The translations under genes were made by a program, and so were the position numbers. Shown here one piece after another: positions 45,412 to 59,984 of a stretch of 64,000 nt of DNA. Position 1 is the first letter of the stretch. Each line of letters starts with the position of its first letter. Location of the stretch: contig NC_019873.2 in assembly GCF_002234675.1 (NCBI RefSeq), positions 12,529,235 to 12,593,234 of the forward strand, in the 5' to 3' direction. The notes beneath the pieces are model-generated. The model was not told where the DNA came from. It saw only the letters and a list, made by a program, of their open reading frames with translations, and did no database searches. The DNA comes from Oryzias latipes (Eukaryota > Chordata > Actinopteri > Beloniformes > Adrianichthyidae).

Positions 45412-45783
45412 ATGTCCACCACGTCGCAGAAGCATCGGGACTTTGTCGGCGAGCCAATGGGAGACAAACCAGTGATCGCTCTGTCGGGTATCGGAGAGAC
45501 GCTGGGGAAGAAGCTGGAGGAGCAAGGTTTTGACAAGGTTCCTGCCTTTTTCACTTCTCATTCATCTGTGCCCCCTCCCTGAGGATGCAGATCTCAGGAG
45601 GTCCATGACGCTTCTGTCTTCCTGTTTTGCTTTTAGGCTTTTGTGGTTCTGGGTCAGTTCTTGCTGCTGAAGAAGGACACGGAGATGTTCACTGACTGGC
45701 TTAAGGATGCCACCGGTGCCAACTCTCGGCAGGCTGGATCATGTGCTCAGTGCCTAAAGGAGTGGTGCGACGCCTTCCTCTGA
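45412..45783 (+). CDS. banf1: Barrier-to-autointegration factor (2 coding exons)
   Basis: BAF is a small dimeric DNA-bridging protein that links chromatin to LEM-domain proteins and lamin and helps nuclear-envelope reassembly. The exons are 45412-45537 and 45637-45783, joined in phase, giving 90 residues (human has 89). The N-terminus [10 protein letters not shown] keeps the Ser/Thr cluster phosphorylated by VRK kinases in the family, with one extra Ser. The helix-hairpin-helix lies at residues about 25-36 ([12 protein letters not shown]). The C-terminus [10 protein letters not shown] is almost the human one. The ATG sits 5 nt behind the splice acceptor. Downstream, AATAAA is at 45959-45964. 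Confidence 0.95.
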
Positions 45784-45958
45784 AACCCACCTCCCCACCG
45801 CCCTTTCCTGCTCCACCTGGTTTTGCTCACCGCCTGCCTCTGATGCCCTCCGTCAGAGTTGTTCTCACAGGTTCACTGGATTTCTTTCTGCAGGATGCGT
45901 GGGAGTTTGCAGCGTGGCGTTAGTCACTTGTTTAATAGGAATGTTTGCAGTGCACCAG

Positions 45959-45964
45959 AATAAA
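45959..45964 (+). terminator. Polyadenylation signal of banf1
   Basis: This is a canonical AATAAA 176 bp after the stop codon, giving a 3' untranslated region of about 200 nt. Confidence 0.7.
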
Positions 45965-46675
45965 AACTTTTGAACCTTTGAATCGGACTCTGATCCTAAA
46001 GCCTCAAAGCTTTGCTTAAAGGAACACAAGACAAGGCAGTATTGGTTTTAGGGATAAAAAAACAAAACAACTAATATGTGAAGAAAAAGGATTGAAAAAA
46101 AAACCCCAAAGTTTTTGTTTGTAGAAATGTGAGCAGATCCTCTAGTAGAAGCAGTGCCTTTTTTTGGAAGTAATTGGCATCAAAATTATGAGAAAATTTG
46201 AGCACAAAGATGGCATTTTTCTGCTAAAATAGGTCCATTGATGGAACCACTGGTACATGGAAACAGAAACCATGTCAACACCTTAAAACAACTATATGAA
46301 TGGTAGATCTTTAGCAGCAATGGCTTCTATTCTCCACATGATCCGTTTCTGCCTCTTTCCGTCTGTCCTCCTGAACTCAAACATGAATGCTGTGCAGCTG
46401 CATGCTGAACATCTGGCCACGTTTCTCCTCTTGGAGGTCCTTCTGTAACTTTCTTTTGCTGTTTCTGTTGTTTTTTATTGCTATTCCAAGAGTTCTGTGC
46501 CTTTTCTGCCCCTCTTAACACAAGGCTGTTGGAGGCATCTTGCACGACATGTTAATGTATTTTTGCCACGGAAAACACCTGATGACCAGTACATTGTTGA
46601 ATGATTCTAATCCCTAAATTATATTTATGTCTGCATTACAAATGCTAAAGGGATTTCAAGTCAGTCCGGGTGTCT

Positions 46676-47795
46676 GCCTCTCCACTGTCACCTTTTGCTC
46701 GACCACTAACACTAAAAATCCTTGAATGTCATCTGTTGGTCACTTATGTAGACTGTTACTGCGCAAGATTCCAGATCATTGCAATGATTGATCAATGATA
46801 ACCAATAAAGCTCAGTCTATTTATGTAACACTTTGAGGGGCTTTATAAGTGAAGTGAATAAAACAGCAAAGCTCCGGAGGTCTGGTTTACAGTCACATTT
46901 AACAAATGAGACGAAACGTCATGGTGTTTGAACATGCAATTGATTTTTAATAATTCAAAAGTAATATCGAAAGAACATTGAAATGTGTTTTTTTTTCATT
47001 TGACATTAAGAATTCATTTAAAGTTTGAACTGTGGGTGAAATAAATAAACAAAGCTCCTTTACATGTTTGTGCCTTTGTTTGTCAGAAACATGATTGGAA
47101 AATGAGGATTATGGAGGACTGCGTCTTTTCTGTCTCAGAAATGAGCCTCCTGATCCTGATGAGGAGTTGCTGCTGGCTGCAGCATCACAGCTGGATTCCT
47201 GCTCCAGCCTCCTTACTCTCACACTCCCAACAATTACTTTATTCATGATTGCAAAAAAAGATACTTTGAGCAATAAAAACACCTTTTCGTAACCCTTCTG
47301 CTATCCTATGACCCCACCCTTACATTGACGTGTTATCCCTTCCATGACAAAGGTGGATAAAGGTGGAAAGATTTCATGTAATCCATGGACACCTGTGAAG
47401 ATCACAAATCATTGAAGAAAAAAGGTTCAGAGCACTGTCTAGTGGGTCTAGATGACCCAACTCCCAATGGTAAAGTGCCTAGGATAGCACAAGGGATAAT
47501 GTTTCTCTTCTGTGCACTTTCTAACTTTTCCTCATGGTGGGGCTGAAACCTCTTTTTGATGGTTTTGTTGTCCAGCATGGTCACTGTTGATTCACTGCAG
47601 TGAATCTTCATCTGAAATTTAAAATGAAAAAAATCTTCCTCTTTTGTTCCCTGACTTCATCTTTGTCTTGTTAATCTTCCAACCACAGAGAGTTTTCTTC
47701 TCCACTGTCACCTTTTGCTCGCTCAGTATGAGGATTACACTGAAAATCCCTCCATGCAATCTGTTGGTCACTTATATAAACTGTTATAGAATTAA
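46676..47795 (+). repeat. Pair of ~95-bp direct repeats about 1 kb apart
   Basis: 46676-46772 and 47698-47795 share CTCCACTGTCACCTTTTGCTCG, then ACACTNAAAATCCNT...ATCTGTTGGTCACTTAT.TA.ACTGTTA, with a 10-13-bp length difference between the copies. The spacer holds an unrelated MITE (47293-47495). It may be a segmental duplication or remnants of long terminal repeats, and no coding frame supports the latter. Confidence 0.5.
47293..47495. mobile_element. Short MITE (203 bp)
   Basis: The left end CCCTTCTGCTATCCTATG and the right end TAGGATAGCACAAGGG (complement CCCTTGTGCTATCCTA) form a 16-bp inverted repeat with one mismatch. The internal segment TAGATGACCCAACTCCCAATGG belongs, as I recall, to a common teleost repeat. 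The superfamily is not determined. Confidence 0.55.
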
Positions 47796-48492
47796 CATAA
47801 TCTGAATTATTGGAATGATCTGGACTGAGTCTGAATTTATTTTACTAAAAAAATCATTTGATCTGAAGTTTCTTTCACTGAACTTCCTGGTAAAATAAAG
47901 GTTAAATAAAACAAAAAAAATTTCTAAATTGCCTTGAGAAAGCCTCATAGTGAGGAGAAAGAAAAGAAAGAGGATTGTGAGTTTTGGGATCTTTTTCATG
48001 AGTGGGAGAACAGGAGATTGATTGGATCATGGGGACATGGTCATAGTAGCAGTTGTGGTGAGAAAGAGCTGAGCCAAAAGACAAAGCTGTACTGGACCAC
48101 TGGTTGATCTCCAGATGGTGTTCATGAGCGTTGGGTGATGTCTAAAAGATGAGAAACACAATATGAAGTTATTTCTGGAGGACAGGAGCTCTGTTATCTG
48201 GAGGAACTCCTGCTCATCTGCATCAAAAAGTCTTTGGAGAGCTTGTTGGTTTTTAGGTGACTGAACTCATATTTCTCGGCTAAGTCCAGTATACTCTTGT
48301 TTGTTGAAGGTGGAATCACACACTGTAACACAAAATTTTAACATGCTACTGTCCAAGTAGGGGAGGGTCTGCCCTAAGATTTGAGGGTTGTAGGGTTTGA
48401 ATCCACAGTTGTTGTACCATCCATTAAATACAGGACCAAGTGCCTCCCTGCTTGTCTCACAGCTTTAAAGGCTGGACTGGAGAGGCTAGGAG

Positions 48493-50443
<1,951 letters not shown>

Positions 50444-50451
50444 GCTAGGAG

Positions 50452-51549
50452 GTCGACAGAGATGTTCATAAGGGCTCCCCAAGAGGAGCCTGAGTATATC
50501 TGTCCCAACAATGACTGCTTACCTGAACTAACAAAGAAAACTGAAGGAATCAGAGCTGCTCTCCCTGTGCAACACAAGATGGAAAGCTCTAAGGTTAGAG
50601 CTTCTGAAGATCCAACATCTGAGTCTCAGTCTTGATGCTGGTTCCCTTCATCGGCTCTGACGTCTGTGGGCCAGAACTGAGGACATGGATGGACCTCTGC
50701 CAGTCAGATCTCGTCTGTGTTGGTGAACCAGGTTTGTCACATATTTGCTACTTAGCGGGATCTCACTGCGAACTCTGAATTCCAGCCCATCCCATTACAG
50801 AAATGGACCTGAATAACAAGTTCCTGTAGGATCCATGATGGAATGTTCTGTCTACTGGATTAGAAGTCCCAACTGCAAACTGAGGTCCGGTCTCTGAGCT
50901 TCTTCATGACCCATTACTGGAAGGCAAACACTGAAATAACATTTTTTCAGCCATTGTTTCCCATCATACCTTGAACCCATGTCTGTCAAACACCCTTTTA
51001 AATATCCAAAACGTAAACAAATCTCTGAGGTGTTTCATTGCAAACAAAGACTTACATAATGTCAAATACTGCAAATGAGTCACCACAACGAGATTGGTTG
51101 ACTGGTTACAGTGTTGCTAAACATTTGCTTTGGGGAGTGACTTTAAAAAGATTCAAACAAACAACAGAAGGAGAGTTAGTCCACTCCCACAAATCAGTTC
51201 TTTATTTACAACCAATCTAACAAAAGAGAACAATAAACCAAAACTAGTGTAAAGAAAAAAGAACAAAAGAACAACAGGTTGCACCAGAGAGGCAATGAAA
51301 CCAAACACAAAAAAACACAATTAATTGCATGTCAATATTCCATCAATAAACTGCACACCCATTCCATAAATGTGTAGCGATTGGTTTTCAGAGAGGCTCA
51401 TTAGGCAACACTATGAAACTCAACAGCTTGCTCTGCTGTGCTTCTTCATCATCAGCTCTGATAAAAGATTTTTGCTTTGAGATTGAAAAACAGAAGAAAG
51501 CTCAATCCTAGTCCTTCAGCTGAAGGACTTCAGGTCTACAAAAGACTCC
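50452..51549. other. Intergenic, no feature recognised
   Basis: This is sequence between the hAT element and the TTAA MITE. No exon with splice sites, RNA gene or clear repeat is seen. Confidence 0.4.
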
Positions 51550-52080
51550 TTAAAGACCCACTTCAAAGAAAATTGTGTTTTTGGAATTTTTACACATTTC
51601 TTATGGTATGTTTGTGATGACCAAGGACGTATATGAAGGAAATTAAGATTAAAATTTAATTTCTGAGAATTATTTTATTCAGACAGTTGAGAATCAGGAG
51701 TGGACCAAAAAGTATGGTTGGAAAAGGCTTGTAGCTGTGATGTAGAAGCTACAATCAGCGGCCACAAGCGCCCTCCTACACTTCATTCTGGTGCATCAAC
51801 TTGCATAGATCCATTTACATCTTTGTTTTACTCGTCTGAGCTTCTATCTGGCTCTATAATGTATGGCTGGATAGCTCCATTTTTGTTCGGAATTTTTTGC
51901 ACCGCTAATATTATATTACCTATATTCAGATGTGAATTTCTGATGAACTACTGCTGCTCAGCAGAAACTACGTGCTAGACAAAAACACAGGTTTTGGTTT
52001 TGCCTGAAAACGGCATAGTCATCATCAAAAGACCACTTAGAATGCATTTATAATATAAGATGTTCAGAGTGGGTCTTTAA
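51550..52080 (+). mobile_element. TTAA-flanked MITE, full-length reference copy
   Basis: It starts TTAAAGACCCACTTCAAAG and ends GTTCAGAGTGGGTCTTTAA, giving a 14-bp inverted terminal repeat including TTAA. It is 531 bp with no coding capacity. It is the clearest member of the family found also at 3797-5467, 17530-17950, 21500-21647, 25461-25625, 33384-33874 and 60540-60745. Confidence 0.8.
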
Positions 52081-52495
52081 CTAAATGTTGCCATGTGCAT
52101 GTAAACACAGTACTCTACATTAAACTGTCAAAGAGGCTTTAACTGTGAAAGCGCCCACAGTAATAAATGCTGAACAAGGATCACATCATCTTGTGTGTCT
52201 GGAGCAAACACCCTCATGGAAACCATTTTTTTACCATAAATGATTAAAGGCAGATTGAAATGCCCCCGAAACGTGGCCCCTGTGCGGCAAACATGTGCAG
52301 ACTGCCCTTCCCTAAATTTTGAAAATGAAAGGCAGCTTGGAGAAGAGCCTAAAGTGATCCGGGCTTGGTTAGTGGAAAGAACCACAGAAGAACTAACTGC
52401 ACTTTGGTTAGACAGGGGTAGGCAGTGTCTTAAGACAGTCAGATGTTGCAGGTGAATGTGTCATCAGCAGACTTGCATCAAGACACAGAACTACC

Positions 52496-52870
52496 GGCAG
52501 ATTCAATTCAATTTTTTCAATTCAAGTCAATTCAATTCAATTCAATTTTTTTTAATTCAAGTCAATTCAATTCAGTTCAATTTTTTTTAAGTCAAGTCAA
52601 TTCAATTCAATTCAATTTTATTTGTGTAGTCCAAATTCACAACAACAGTTGTCTCAGTGGGCTTCGTACCGGTAATTGTAAAGTGAACATACAATCAAAA
52701 GGATCATAAATGCATAGAATTCAATAGGATAATACTAAACTTTAACTAAACAGACTAAACTGCACTTAGACCTTTCTTTTCGTTAAGGAAAAACTCCTAA
52801 AAAAAAACAGAATCCGGAAAAAACGAAGAAACCCAAGGGGTGTCCACATGAAGGAGGGATCCTAACCCTG
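52496..52870 (+). repeat. L2-like retroelement 3' end with (TTCAA)n microsatellite
   Basis: An imperfect TTCAA array (52500-52620) runs into TTTTATTTGTGTAGTCCAAATTC, CAACAACAGTTGTCTC and, at 52780-52865, GGAAAAACTCCT and CATGAAGGAGGGATCCT. This series is typical of teleost L2-type 3' ends in reverse orientation. A relative lies inverted at 59985-60190. Confidence 0.6.
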
Positions 52871-52879
52871 ACTCCACAG

Positions 52880-53990
52880 CTTTGACTTGAATGACAGACA
52901 ACTGTTGCAGGCGACTCCACTGACACCAAGACACCGCTATGAACATTTGCAGTCGACACAAGACCATGTGACCTGGACAATGCAGCAATGGTCTACCGTC
53001 CTGTTCACTCATGAGTGTTGTGTCACCTTGCACAGAAATGATGGTCGTCAGCGCTGCTGGAGAAGGCGAGGTAAGCAACACGGCAAGGTCAACATGGTTC
53101 CCACGGTTGGCTTGGGTGGAGGAGGTGCAGCCGTCTGGTCAGGCATCACCAGTCAGAGCAAAACTGATTCGGTTATTATAGATGGCCCAGTCACTGCACG
53201 TTCTTACCTCAAAGACGTTATAGAACCTTCCCCAGTTCCACCAGAACACCCCTACTTTTTTGTTCACCAGAAATCAGAAATAATTTAATGTCATTGTTAC
53301 ACAAGAAGCTTGTGAAAACGAAAATCCTGGTGCTCTCCAGCTGTTTTATGTATATTTTATATATATATATATATATATGTATTTATAAATCACAAAAAGA
53401 GAAGAACAATAAGAAGAATTTGTGGAACTATGGATACATACACACATACATGTATTGCACATAACCATTATTGCACTTCCTGAACTGCTAAATATTGCAC
53501 GATTGGTATATAGTTGTTACAGTTTTCATTTGTTTTTGAAAGGTTTGTAAGGTTCGCATTTTGTTTAGGTTGACTGCTCTGGGGAAGAAACTCGATCATG
53601 GATGACATGGATGGTAATGCTCCATCGCATCATGAAAGACTTTTCACAGCTTAGGAAGTGGGAGTGCCTCATATGGCACTGCCAATAATGACCCCTGACC
53701 CGAACCCCATAGAGCATGGCTGGGACCAAATGAAGCAGAGACTGGGTGATCGTACCGATCAATTTTACTGGCAGAACAGCATGTAGCACATGTACAAGAG
53801 TGGAACACAATGTCTCAGAAACACACGAGGCCATTGAGGAGTATAAGACATTGTCAAGCTGTCATTGCAGCAAATGGTGAAAATACCTGCTATTGACATG
53901 GATAACTTTTGTTAGTTGGGGCTACGTTTATTAGTCTTAAATTTTGGGCTTCTGAATAAAGTATTGAGTTTCATAAAGCTGAAGCTCAGA
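52880..53990 (+). mobile_element. Tc1/mariner transposase remnant, split by an insertion
   Basis: Part one (52880-53283) translates as TMQQWSTVLFTHECCVTLH, then GRQRCWRRRGKQH and a GGGGAAVWSGI run. These equal the catalytic-core landmarks of Tc1 transposases (TxxQWxxVLFTDES, VWRRxGE, GGGxxVWGGI), with the first catalytic Asp replaced by His. Part two (53590-53990) gives MTPDPNPIEHGWDQMKQRL. Between them, about 53284-53583 is an unrelated insert containing an (AT)n run. The element is dead. Confidence 0.75.
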
Positions 53991-54912
53991 GTCATAACTC
54001 AGGTGAATGATGTGTCGGACAATGATTGATGGTCTAACTTTATTGGGGAAGTTTTCTATGGTTGAAAAAAAAGCTAAACATTTAGATTAGATCTATTAAT
54101 GTCACGTAAACAGGCTTAGGTCCAGTTTTAGGCCACGTGAAGCTTGACAGAAGAAGCTGAACCGAGAGAACAATCCTTACCCAGCTTGAGCAGACAATAC
54201 AATGATCTTCCTCAGCCGCTTTAATTCAATAAAGCAGTTTTCATGTTCTGACCTTACAATCTTAAAATAAAACTCCTCACAAGCTTTACAATAAAAAAAA
54301 AACTTTTATTTTCAATAATTTAAATATTAAACATTTGTCCTTCTTTGAGACTATTCACAGAAGTGTGTTGATGCGGGAAGAATGTCTTCATCGTTTCTCG
54401 CCAACACTGCTTTTCCATCCAAACTCAGACACGACCAGAAATCACACAGCCCTGTGGGCGGAGCCACACACGTGGTCACTCAGACAGCACATGAAGGAGG
54501 CTCAGGCGACCAGTTTAGCGCCATCATGTGCCAGTTAGAAGGAAGGGGTGGAGTTTCTCAGGGTTCGCTCCTCAGAGTCAATCAGATTGTTATAAATCAG
54601 ATTGACAGACAGCGTTTAGAGTTTCAGAATGTCATTCAAGAAACTGAAAAAAGTTCAACACTTTTCATTAAATAAAAACAGTATAAATAGAAATGGTTAT
54701 ATTTTCAGCTGGGGGTCCTTAAAGACTTGTGCGTAAACACTGTTCAGTAAAAACTGCAGACTCAGTCCAAGTTCTGGTTCTGCCAGTGGGCGTACAGTCA
54801 TGGTGGGGGAGGGTTCTTTGTCAGAAATAGCACTTCTCCTGAGGGAGTTTTCAGAGGAACTGAAAGTTGTTCTAGTGCGTTTTTGCAGATCTGACACTTC
54901 AGGTTCGGGCCT

Positions 54913-57488
54913 TTACTGAGTCTTGGTGGTCTTGGGGAGGGGGCGCAGGTAGGTCTGGTAGAAGAAGTTGGAGAAGAGCAGCAGGTAGCTCAGGTACATG
55001 AGCGTGGCCCAGGTGATGTTGTCAAGGCGGGAGTGACAGTCGCCCTGCTGCATCCAGCGGTACACCAGCGCGCTCACAGTCACGCCCATGACCATCTGTG
55101 CGATCTGAGAACTGGTGATGAGCACGGCAAAGGGGCGGGGCACGCGCAGACCGGCGGCACGTGCCGCGTAGTAACTGTACATGAATGCGTGAACGGTGTA
55201 GTTCATGGTCATGAACCAGCCGCCGCCAGCCACCATGTCCTTGTAGGAGTACCAGGAGTAGAGCAGCACGGTGATATGGTGGTACCAGTGCAGGAAAATG
55301 AGCTTCTGCTTCCGCAGCACGATGAAGGCCGTGTCACCTGCACACAGGTACAAGTAAAAATCACATTAACAGCACGTTTACCGAAAAAGAAACAGCCTGA
55401 ACCTTTAGCTCAAAGAAAATATAAGCTGAACATTCCAGAATACTTCAATAGAACAAAAATGTGGAAGCCATCTGGCCTTGCAGGAATCTGCTTGTTTGGC
55501 TCATTTTTGAAAATTGGTCCCACTTACAAATTTTCCTTCTTCAGCTCTATTGACCCCCCCACCCATACATACTTTCATCTATTCAGTATTTCTAAAGTCA
55601 AAAGCAGTCCATCTTAAAGTGATGCAGATAAATTAGTGCTTAATGTCAAATTGATTTAATTCTTTATTATCAGGTTGTTGTGAAACTTCTCTAAAAGCCT
55701 TCAGCTGGTTGAAAATCCTGAAGCTAGAGATGAATGAAAATTGATCACATTTCACCAGCTTCAGCTTTTCTCCATTACTGAATGTTTAACTCCGATCTGG
55801 TTTGGAGGACTAGCTTCAGACTTTTAACCCTTTAACACCAGATCTTTAGCTCCAGTGTTTTAGGTGTTGTCGGCAACATCTCCTGTGTTTAAAGGTTAAA
55901 GACTCCGGGACAGCAGACGGCCCCACAGAGACTTGAATCTCATCCCTACCCATCATCTGTTCAGAACTTACCAAGCTCTGGAGCTTTGCTCAGGACGAAA
56001 GCATATGCCCAAAACTTGCTGATGGGTCCATTGTAGAAGCTTTGATCACAGATGGACTGTCTGAAACCACCATGGCTAAGGATGTGTAGCATGTATGAAC
56101 CAGTCCGAACTGCTCCGATGATGCTGTAGACACAGAACAGAACCAATGGTCATAAGATGAGTGAGAGAACATCTTCAGAGGGAGAGGGGAACCATCTCAG
56201 TAGCTCCTGATCATGCAACTTTTGGGAAAAGCTTCTGCCTGCAGAGAGCATCAAAAATAATTCCAGTCCTGAACATTGGATGGACAAAAAGAACAACAGC
56301 TATAGAGAAGTCTACTCTAGACAGGAAGATGTTTTTTTCTGAGAAGACAGGTGGTCTGGGACAGGCTACCCTCTATCCATTTGGTGCGCTCAAACACTTA
56401 GTCAAGGAGGAGTTCACTTGAAGAACCTCCACCTCCAACCAGTTTGATACATCCAGAGCTGAGCGTTCAAAATCACCTGAGGGACAAGCAGGTCTCTGGG
56501 GAGAGTCCCCAATTGATCTGACACCTCACACCAACAGGTCACTTAAAGCCTGCAGAGTTTCAGAACATGGTAAGAGCAAAGGGTTACCTGAACACAGCCA
56601 GGCTAAGTGACCAGAGGACCAGTGGTAGCCGCAGGTTCATTTTGGGGCGGGGCTTCATGTAGTGCTGGCCTGCAAACACCAGGGCAGCATAAAGAGCGCT
56701 GAACATGAAGGATTTACTCCTGCAGGAAAAAAAAGGAAACATTGAACTTCAGGTTAAATCAGCACAAAAACCAAACAGACAGTGCAGCATTAACCAAGGA
56801 GGGAAAAGTTGAGAAAACGCAAAGTTGGCATCTCCTTAAACAAGACACTGAACCAGCAGTTGCAGACCAGGGTTCATTTTAGATCAGGTTTTTGATGCAT
56901 CTCTTTGGGACATACATCTAAGGTTCCAATGTTCATCTTTATAACCGAAACTTGCCCACAACACCTGAAACCTGAGGATGCATACCTGCATAAGGACGGT
57001 CTGACCCCGCCCCTTTAACCTCGACCAGCTGCTGGTCGGGTTTGGTTTCTGATCTGCCCTTTTTCACAGGTGTGTTTAGGCGGGGCGGGGCCGGACGGAC
57101 CGGCTCTCAGGTGTGGACATTCCGTGCCTAGTGCGTCAGCCTTTTTAATCACACCTGCGCGGAGCAGCCAAACTACATAACACATGAGATGATGAAATCC
57201 ACAACTTGTGCTTGTTATCCTGAAACACTTAATTTATAAGCGTTCAAACCCGCGTGTCCGAGTGAAACCGGCAGGTAAGGTGTAACAAGGTAGAATTTGG
57301 TTCTCTGATGGGATGCCGGAACCTGCGGCGTCGCAGCATCTTTTCAAAGTAAAGTACATGCGTCAGGAAGCGCGGAGGCTGGGGGACCCTCACCAGTTCT
57401 CCTGCATCCACCGGATCGCTCCGCGCTCGTCGAAGCGCCGCTCGAAGCCGTACTCGGACAGGTGAAGCTCGGTCCCGTTCATCTCCAT
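54913..57488 (-). CDS. elovl6l: Very-long-chain fatty acid elongase 6-like (4 exons)
   Basis: ELOVL6-type enzymes are ER membrane 3-ketoacyl-CoA synthases that extend C12-C16 saturated and monounsaturated acyl-CoAs with malonyl-CoA. The exons in transcript order are 57488-57394, 56719-56588, 56123-55972 and 55337-54913, in phase, giving 267 residues. The N-terminus [20 protein letters not shown] resembles ELOVL6. The catalytic histidine box HWYHH is at residues 143-147, preceded by KxxExxDT-like KAPELGDT and followed by the MNYxVHxxMYxYY motif. Several hydrophobic segments fit a seven-helix protein. N4 is in an NGT sequon. Replacements in the C-terminal third relative to ELOVL6 (tail LPKTTKTQ) favour the fish-specific elovl6-like paralogue, but elovl6 itself cannot be excluded without a tree. 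The start could be Met1 or Met3. Confidence 0.93.
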
Positions 57489-57716
57489 CTTCTTCACTCA
57501 CCGTAGTCTGCGCTGCACCTGTCCGCGGCGTTTTTTTATGCCTGCCAGGTGGTAGGCGGAGCCTGAACACCTGTCTGCGTCTAATTCATACTTTGCCGGT
57601 GACATCAGAGCAGAGGCGTGACGTCGTCCTGACCGTAAAGAACGCGGAACCAACACAGAGAGAACGGGCGCAGAGAACGCGAAGCTTCTGTTGGAAAAGT
57701 TTTCCGGAAGTAATCC

Positions 57717-57756
57717 AATAAACACCTGGTGTTGGACGCAACACCAGGTGTTTATT
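57717..57756. repeat. Perfect 18-bp inverted repeat with 4-bp loop
   Basis: AATAAACACCTGGTGTTG (57717-57734), loop GACG, and its exact complement (57739-57756) lie 229-268 bp upstream of the elovl6-like ATG. Each arm holds a CACCTG/CAGGTG E-box core. Confidence 0.9.
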
Positions 57757-57839
57757 AGACTTCTCTGGATGCTCCTGACACTCCTCGCAGAGGTTCAAAG
57801 GACGGTTTAAGCAAAGTGGAGAAGGGACGCATGTTTAAT

Positions 57840-59980
57840 TTCAAACTAAATAATCTTTTAATTGAGAAATAATCCACGAGATTGTACATTAAAACCAATT
57901 TTGATTTATTCCCACCTCCCTATTAACAAAGGCACAATATTTAATGGACTTCTATAAATATTAGCAATAACACATTTTATTTTAAAAGTTCCTTTAAAAA
58001 TACTTAAGGACACTGAATAACATAACATTTTTTTGTAATTACATTTGGAAAAAAAAGATGAATAAATGAACTGGACATATTTAGATTAATAGAGGTTTTG
58101 ACATCAAGAACAAATCCATATTTTAAACATTGACCTAGTTCTTATACAACAACGTTTTGTTTTCCCAGGGTTACTTCAGCTCATGACCTCTTCAAAACAC
58201 TCTGAAGATGCATGACCAAAGATAAAGCTGTCTGCAGCAACGTCTACTGCAGCAGCGCGCAGTCACTGCAGAAAAATGTTGACAATAACAAAGGAAACTT
58301 CTGAAAACCTACCTGACAAACATGTACAAAATTATGACCTTGCTGTATCCATAAGTCTCCTTTATTTTTTTGTACTTTGATGTACTTTGGAAGTTTGGAA
58401 TCATATGCCGACTTATATGGACACTTTTGATTAGACGATTTTTTTATTCATAAACATCCCAGTCAATGTTTTACTGTTCCACAGATTCTGAATGTCGAAT
58501 AAGGACAATAACTCCTTGTTTTACAGATTTCATAAAGGAATGACAACTAAACAATATTAAAATCAATAAAAAAAACCAAGTGATTAAAAACTAGAGATTT
58601 AGGCAAAATTGTAATTCCTGTGTAACTCTTTTTTTAAACAAACTTTGGTTAATATCCTAATTGCCATCTCTGTATGTTAAAAGTAAGCTTGTTATGGAGC
58701 AGTTACTTATCAATAAAGTTCTGTAAAAAAGTATGTTTTCACAAACAAAGAAGTTAACTTATTCATCAAAAACAAATCAAATACTCAAATAGCATTTAAA
58801 ATCCAAAATCAAGTTGGATTGGGTGAAAATGCTTAGGATGTCAAATTTAAAAAAAAATGTTGCAAAACTAATATTTACTTTAAGTTCAAATGTTATCTTT
58901 TTATTTAATAATTGTTGCAATGCATGCATCTTCAGTTTTTTTAGCATGACAAATCAATACTTTTAAAATTGTTTGTTAGTTATCATTTTTCTTCATCAAA
59001 GCCTTTGACCTTGCTTTAGCATCCTTCCCAGCGTTCAGTGAAGCTTCAGCAGAAGCATGCAGGAATGTTTGTGAAACTCGTAAGGTAGGTCAGGACAGGA
59101 ATGTGCGAGAGGACAGATCGTGTTGACAAAGGAGGACAAATGCTACCGTACGTTCACTTCAAATATGTCTTAACCTCATTCTTCTGCAACGTTTTCCTCA
59201 AAACAGCCTTCGCTAAAGCTTCGCTGAGAAAAAGCAGCAGCTCGCTTTTCCTTCAGACTTGAAAGAAAAGCAGGTTAGAGCAGCTTCACTGCCCCTATAT
59301 GGCTTAGTTTTTTTTGAAAGGCACAGATACAATCTACAAAAACTCCTCTTTTAGATGAACCCAAGTAAGCGTCACATAGTTCATACCAACCATCCACCTT
59401 CAGTTCCCAAACTTGACAAAGAACAATAATGCAGTGCAGAATCAATTGAAGATATCAGATATATGCTTCCCAGTGTGTTTATGTCTGGTTTATGCTCACT
59501 GATGCAGCAGATTATTAGACAACAAAGAGATGGCTCAAATACACTCAAATTACAAGAAAAAAACAATGTCTAAAAACAGATCAACAGAGATTAAAACAGA
59601 TCAATAAATGGGAAATATGCAAGTATTTGCAGCCAGGTTGACCTGCATCTTAACTTGAACCTGCACTTTGCTGAGCACCTGTACCTACTGAATCTCTCTT
59701 TCTTTGAACCTGCACATCAGGCAGAATTTTAACTAAAGCCCAGTTTAAATTGACATTTAATCTGGATTTTAATCTGAATCTAAACCTGCACTTTATGCAA
59801 ATGTTTAACCTTTCCCGTTGGGTTGTCTGTGCTCCTCTCCTTGGCTGTGGACCTTGCCTCTGGCTCGTCTTGCGCCCCCAGCCGTCCCTCAATTCAATCT
59901 GGATGAAGCCCATCTGCTGCACTATTTAAACATGTAGTTGTAGGGTAAGATAAACTAACTCTTCTCTAAGAGTTCTGATA
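57840..59980. other. AT-rich intergenic region, no confirmed gene
   Basis: There is no exon with a known protein match. A short minus-strand frame ending near 58978 (HASAEASLNAGKDAKARSK...) looks protein-like in composition but could not be tied to splice sites or a family. Confidence 0.4.
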
Positions 59981-59984
59981 CATC

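Noticed and set aside
47095-47292. 65-residue plus-strand frame
   Set aside because: It begins without a plausible promoter or acceptor and runs into a MITE. There is no similarity I recognise.
58975-59075. Minus-strand tail reading HASAEASLNAGKDAKARSK and ending in a stop
   Set aside because: It has protein-like composition, but no matching acceptor or upstream exon was found and no family was recognised.
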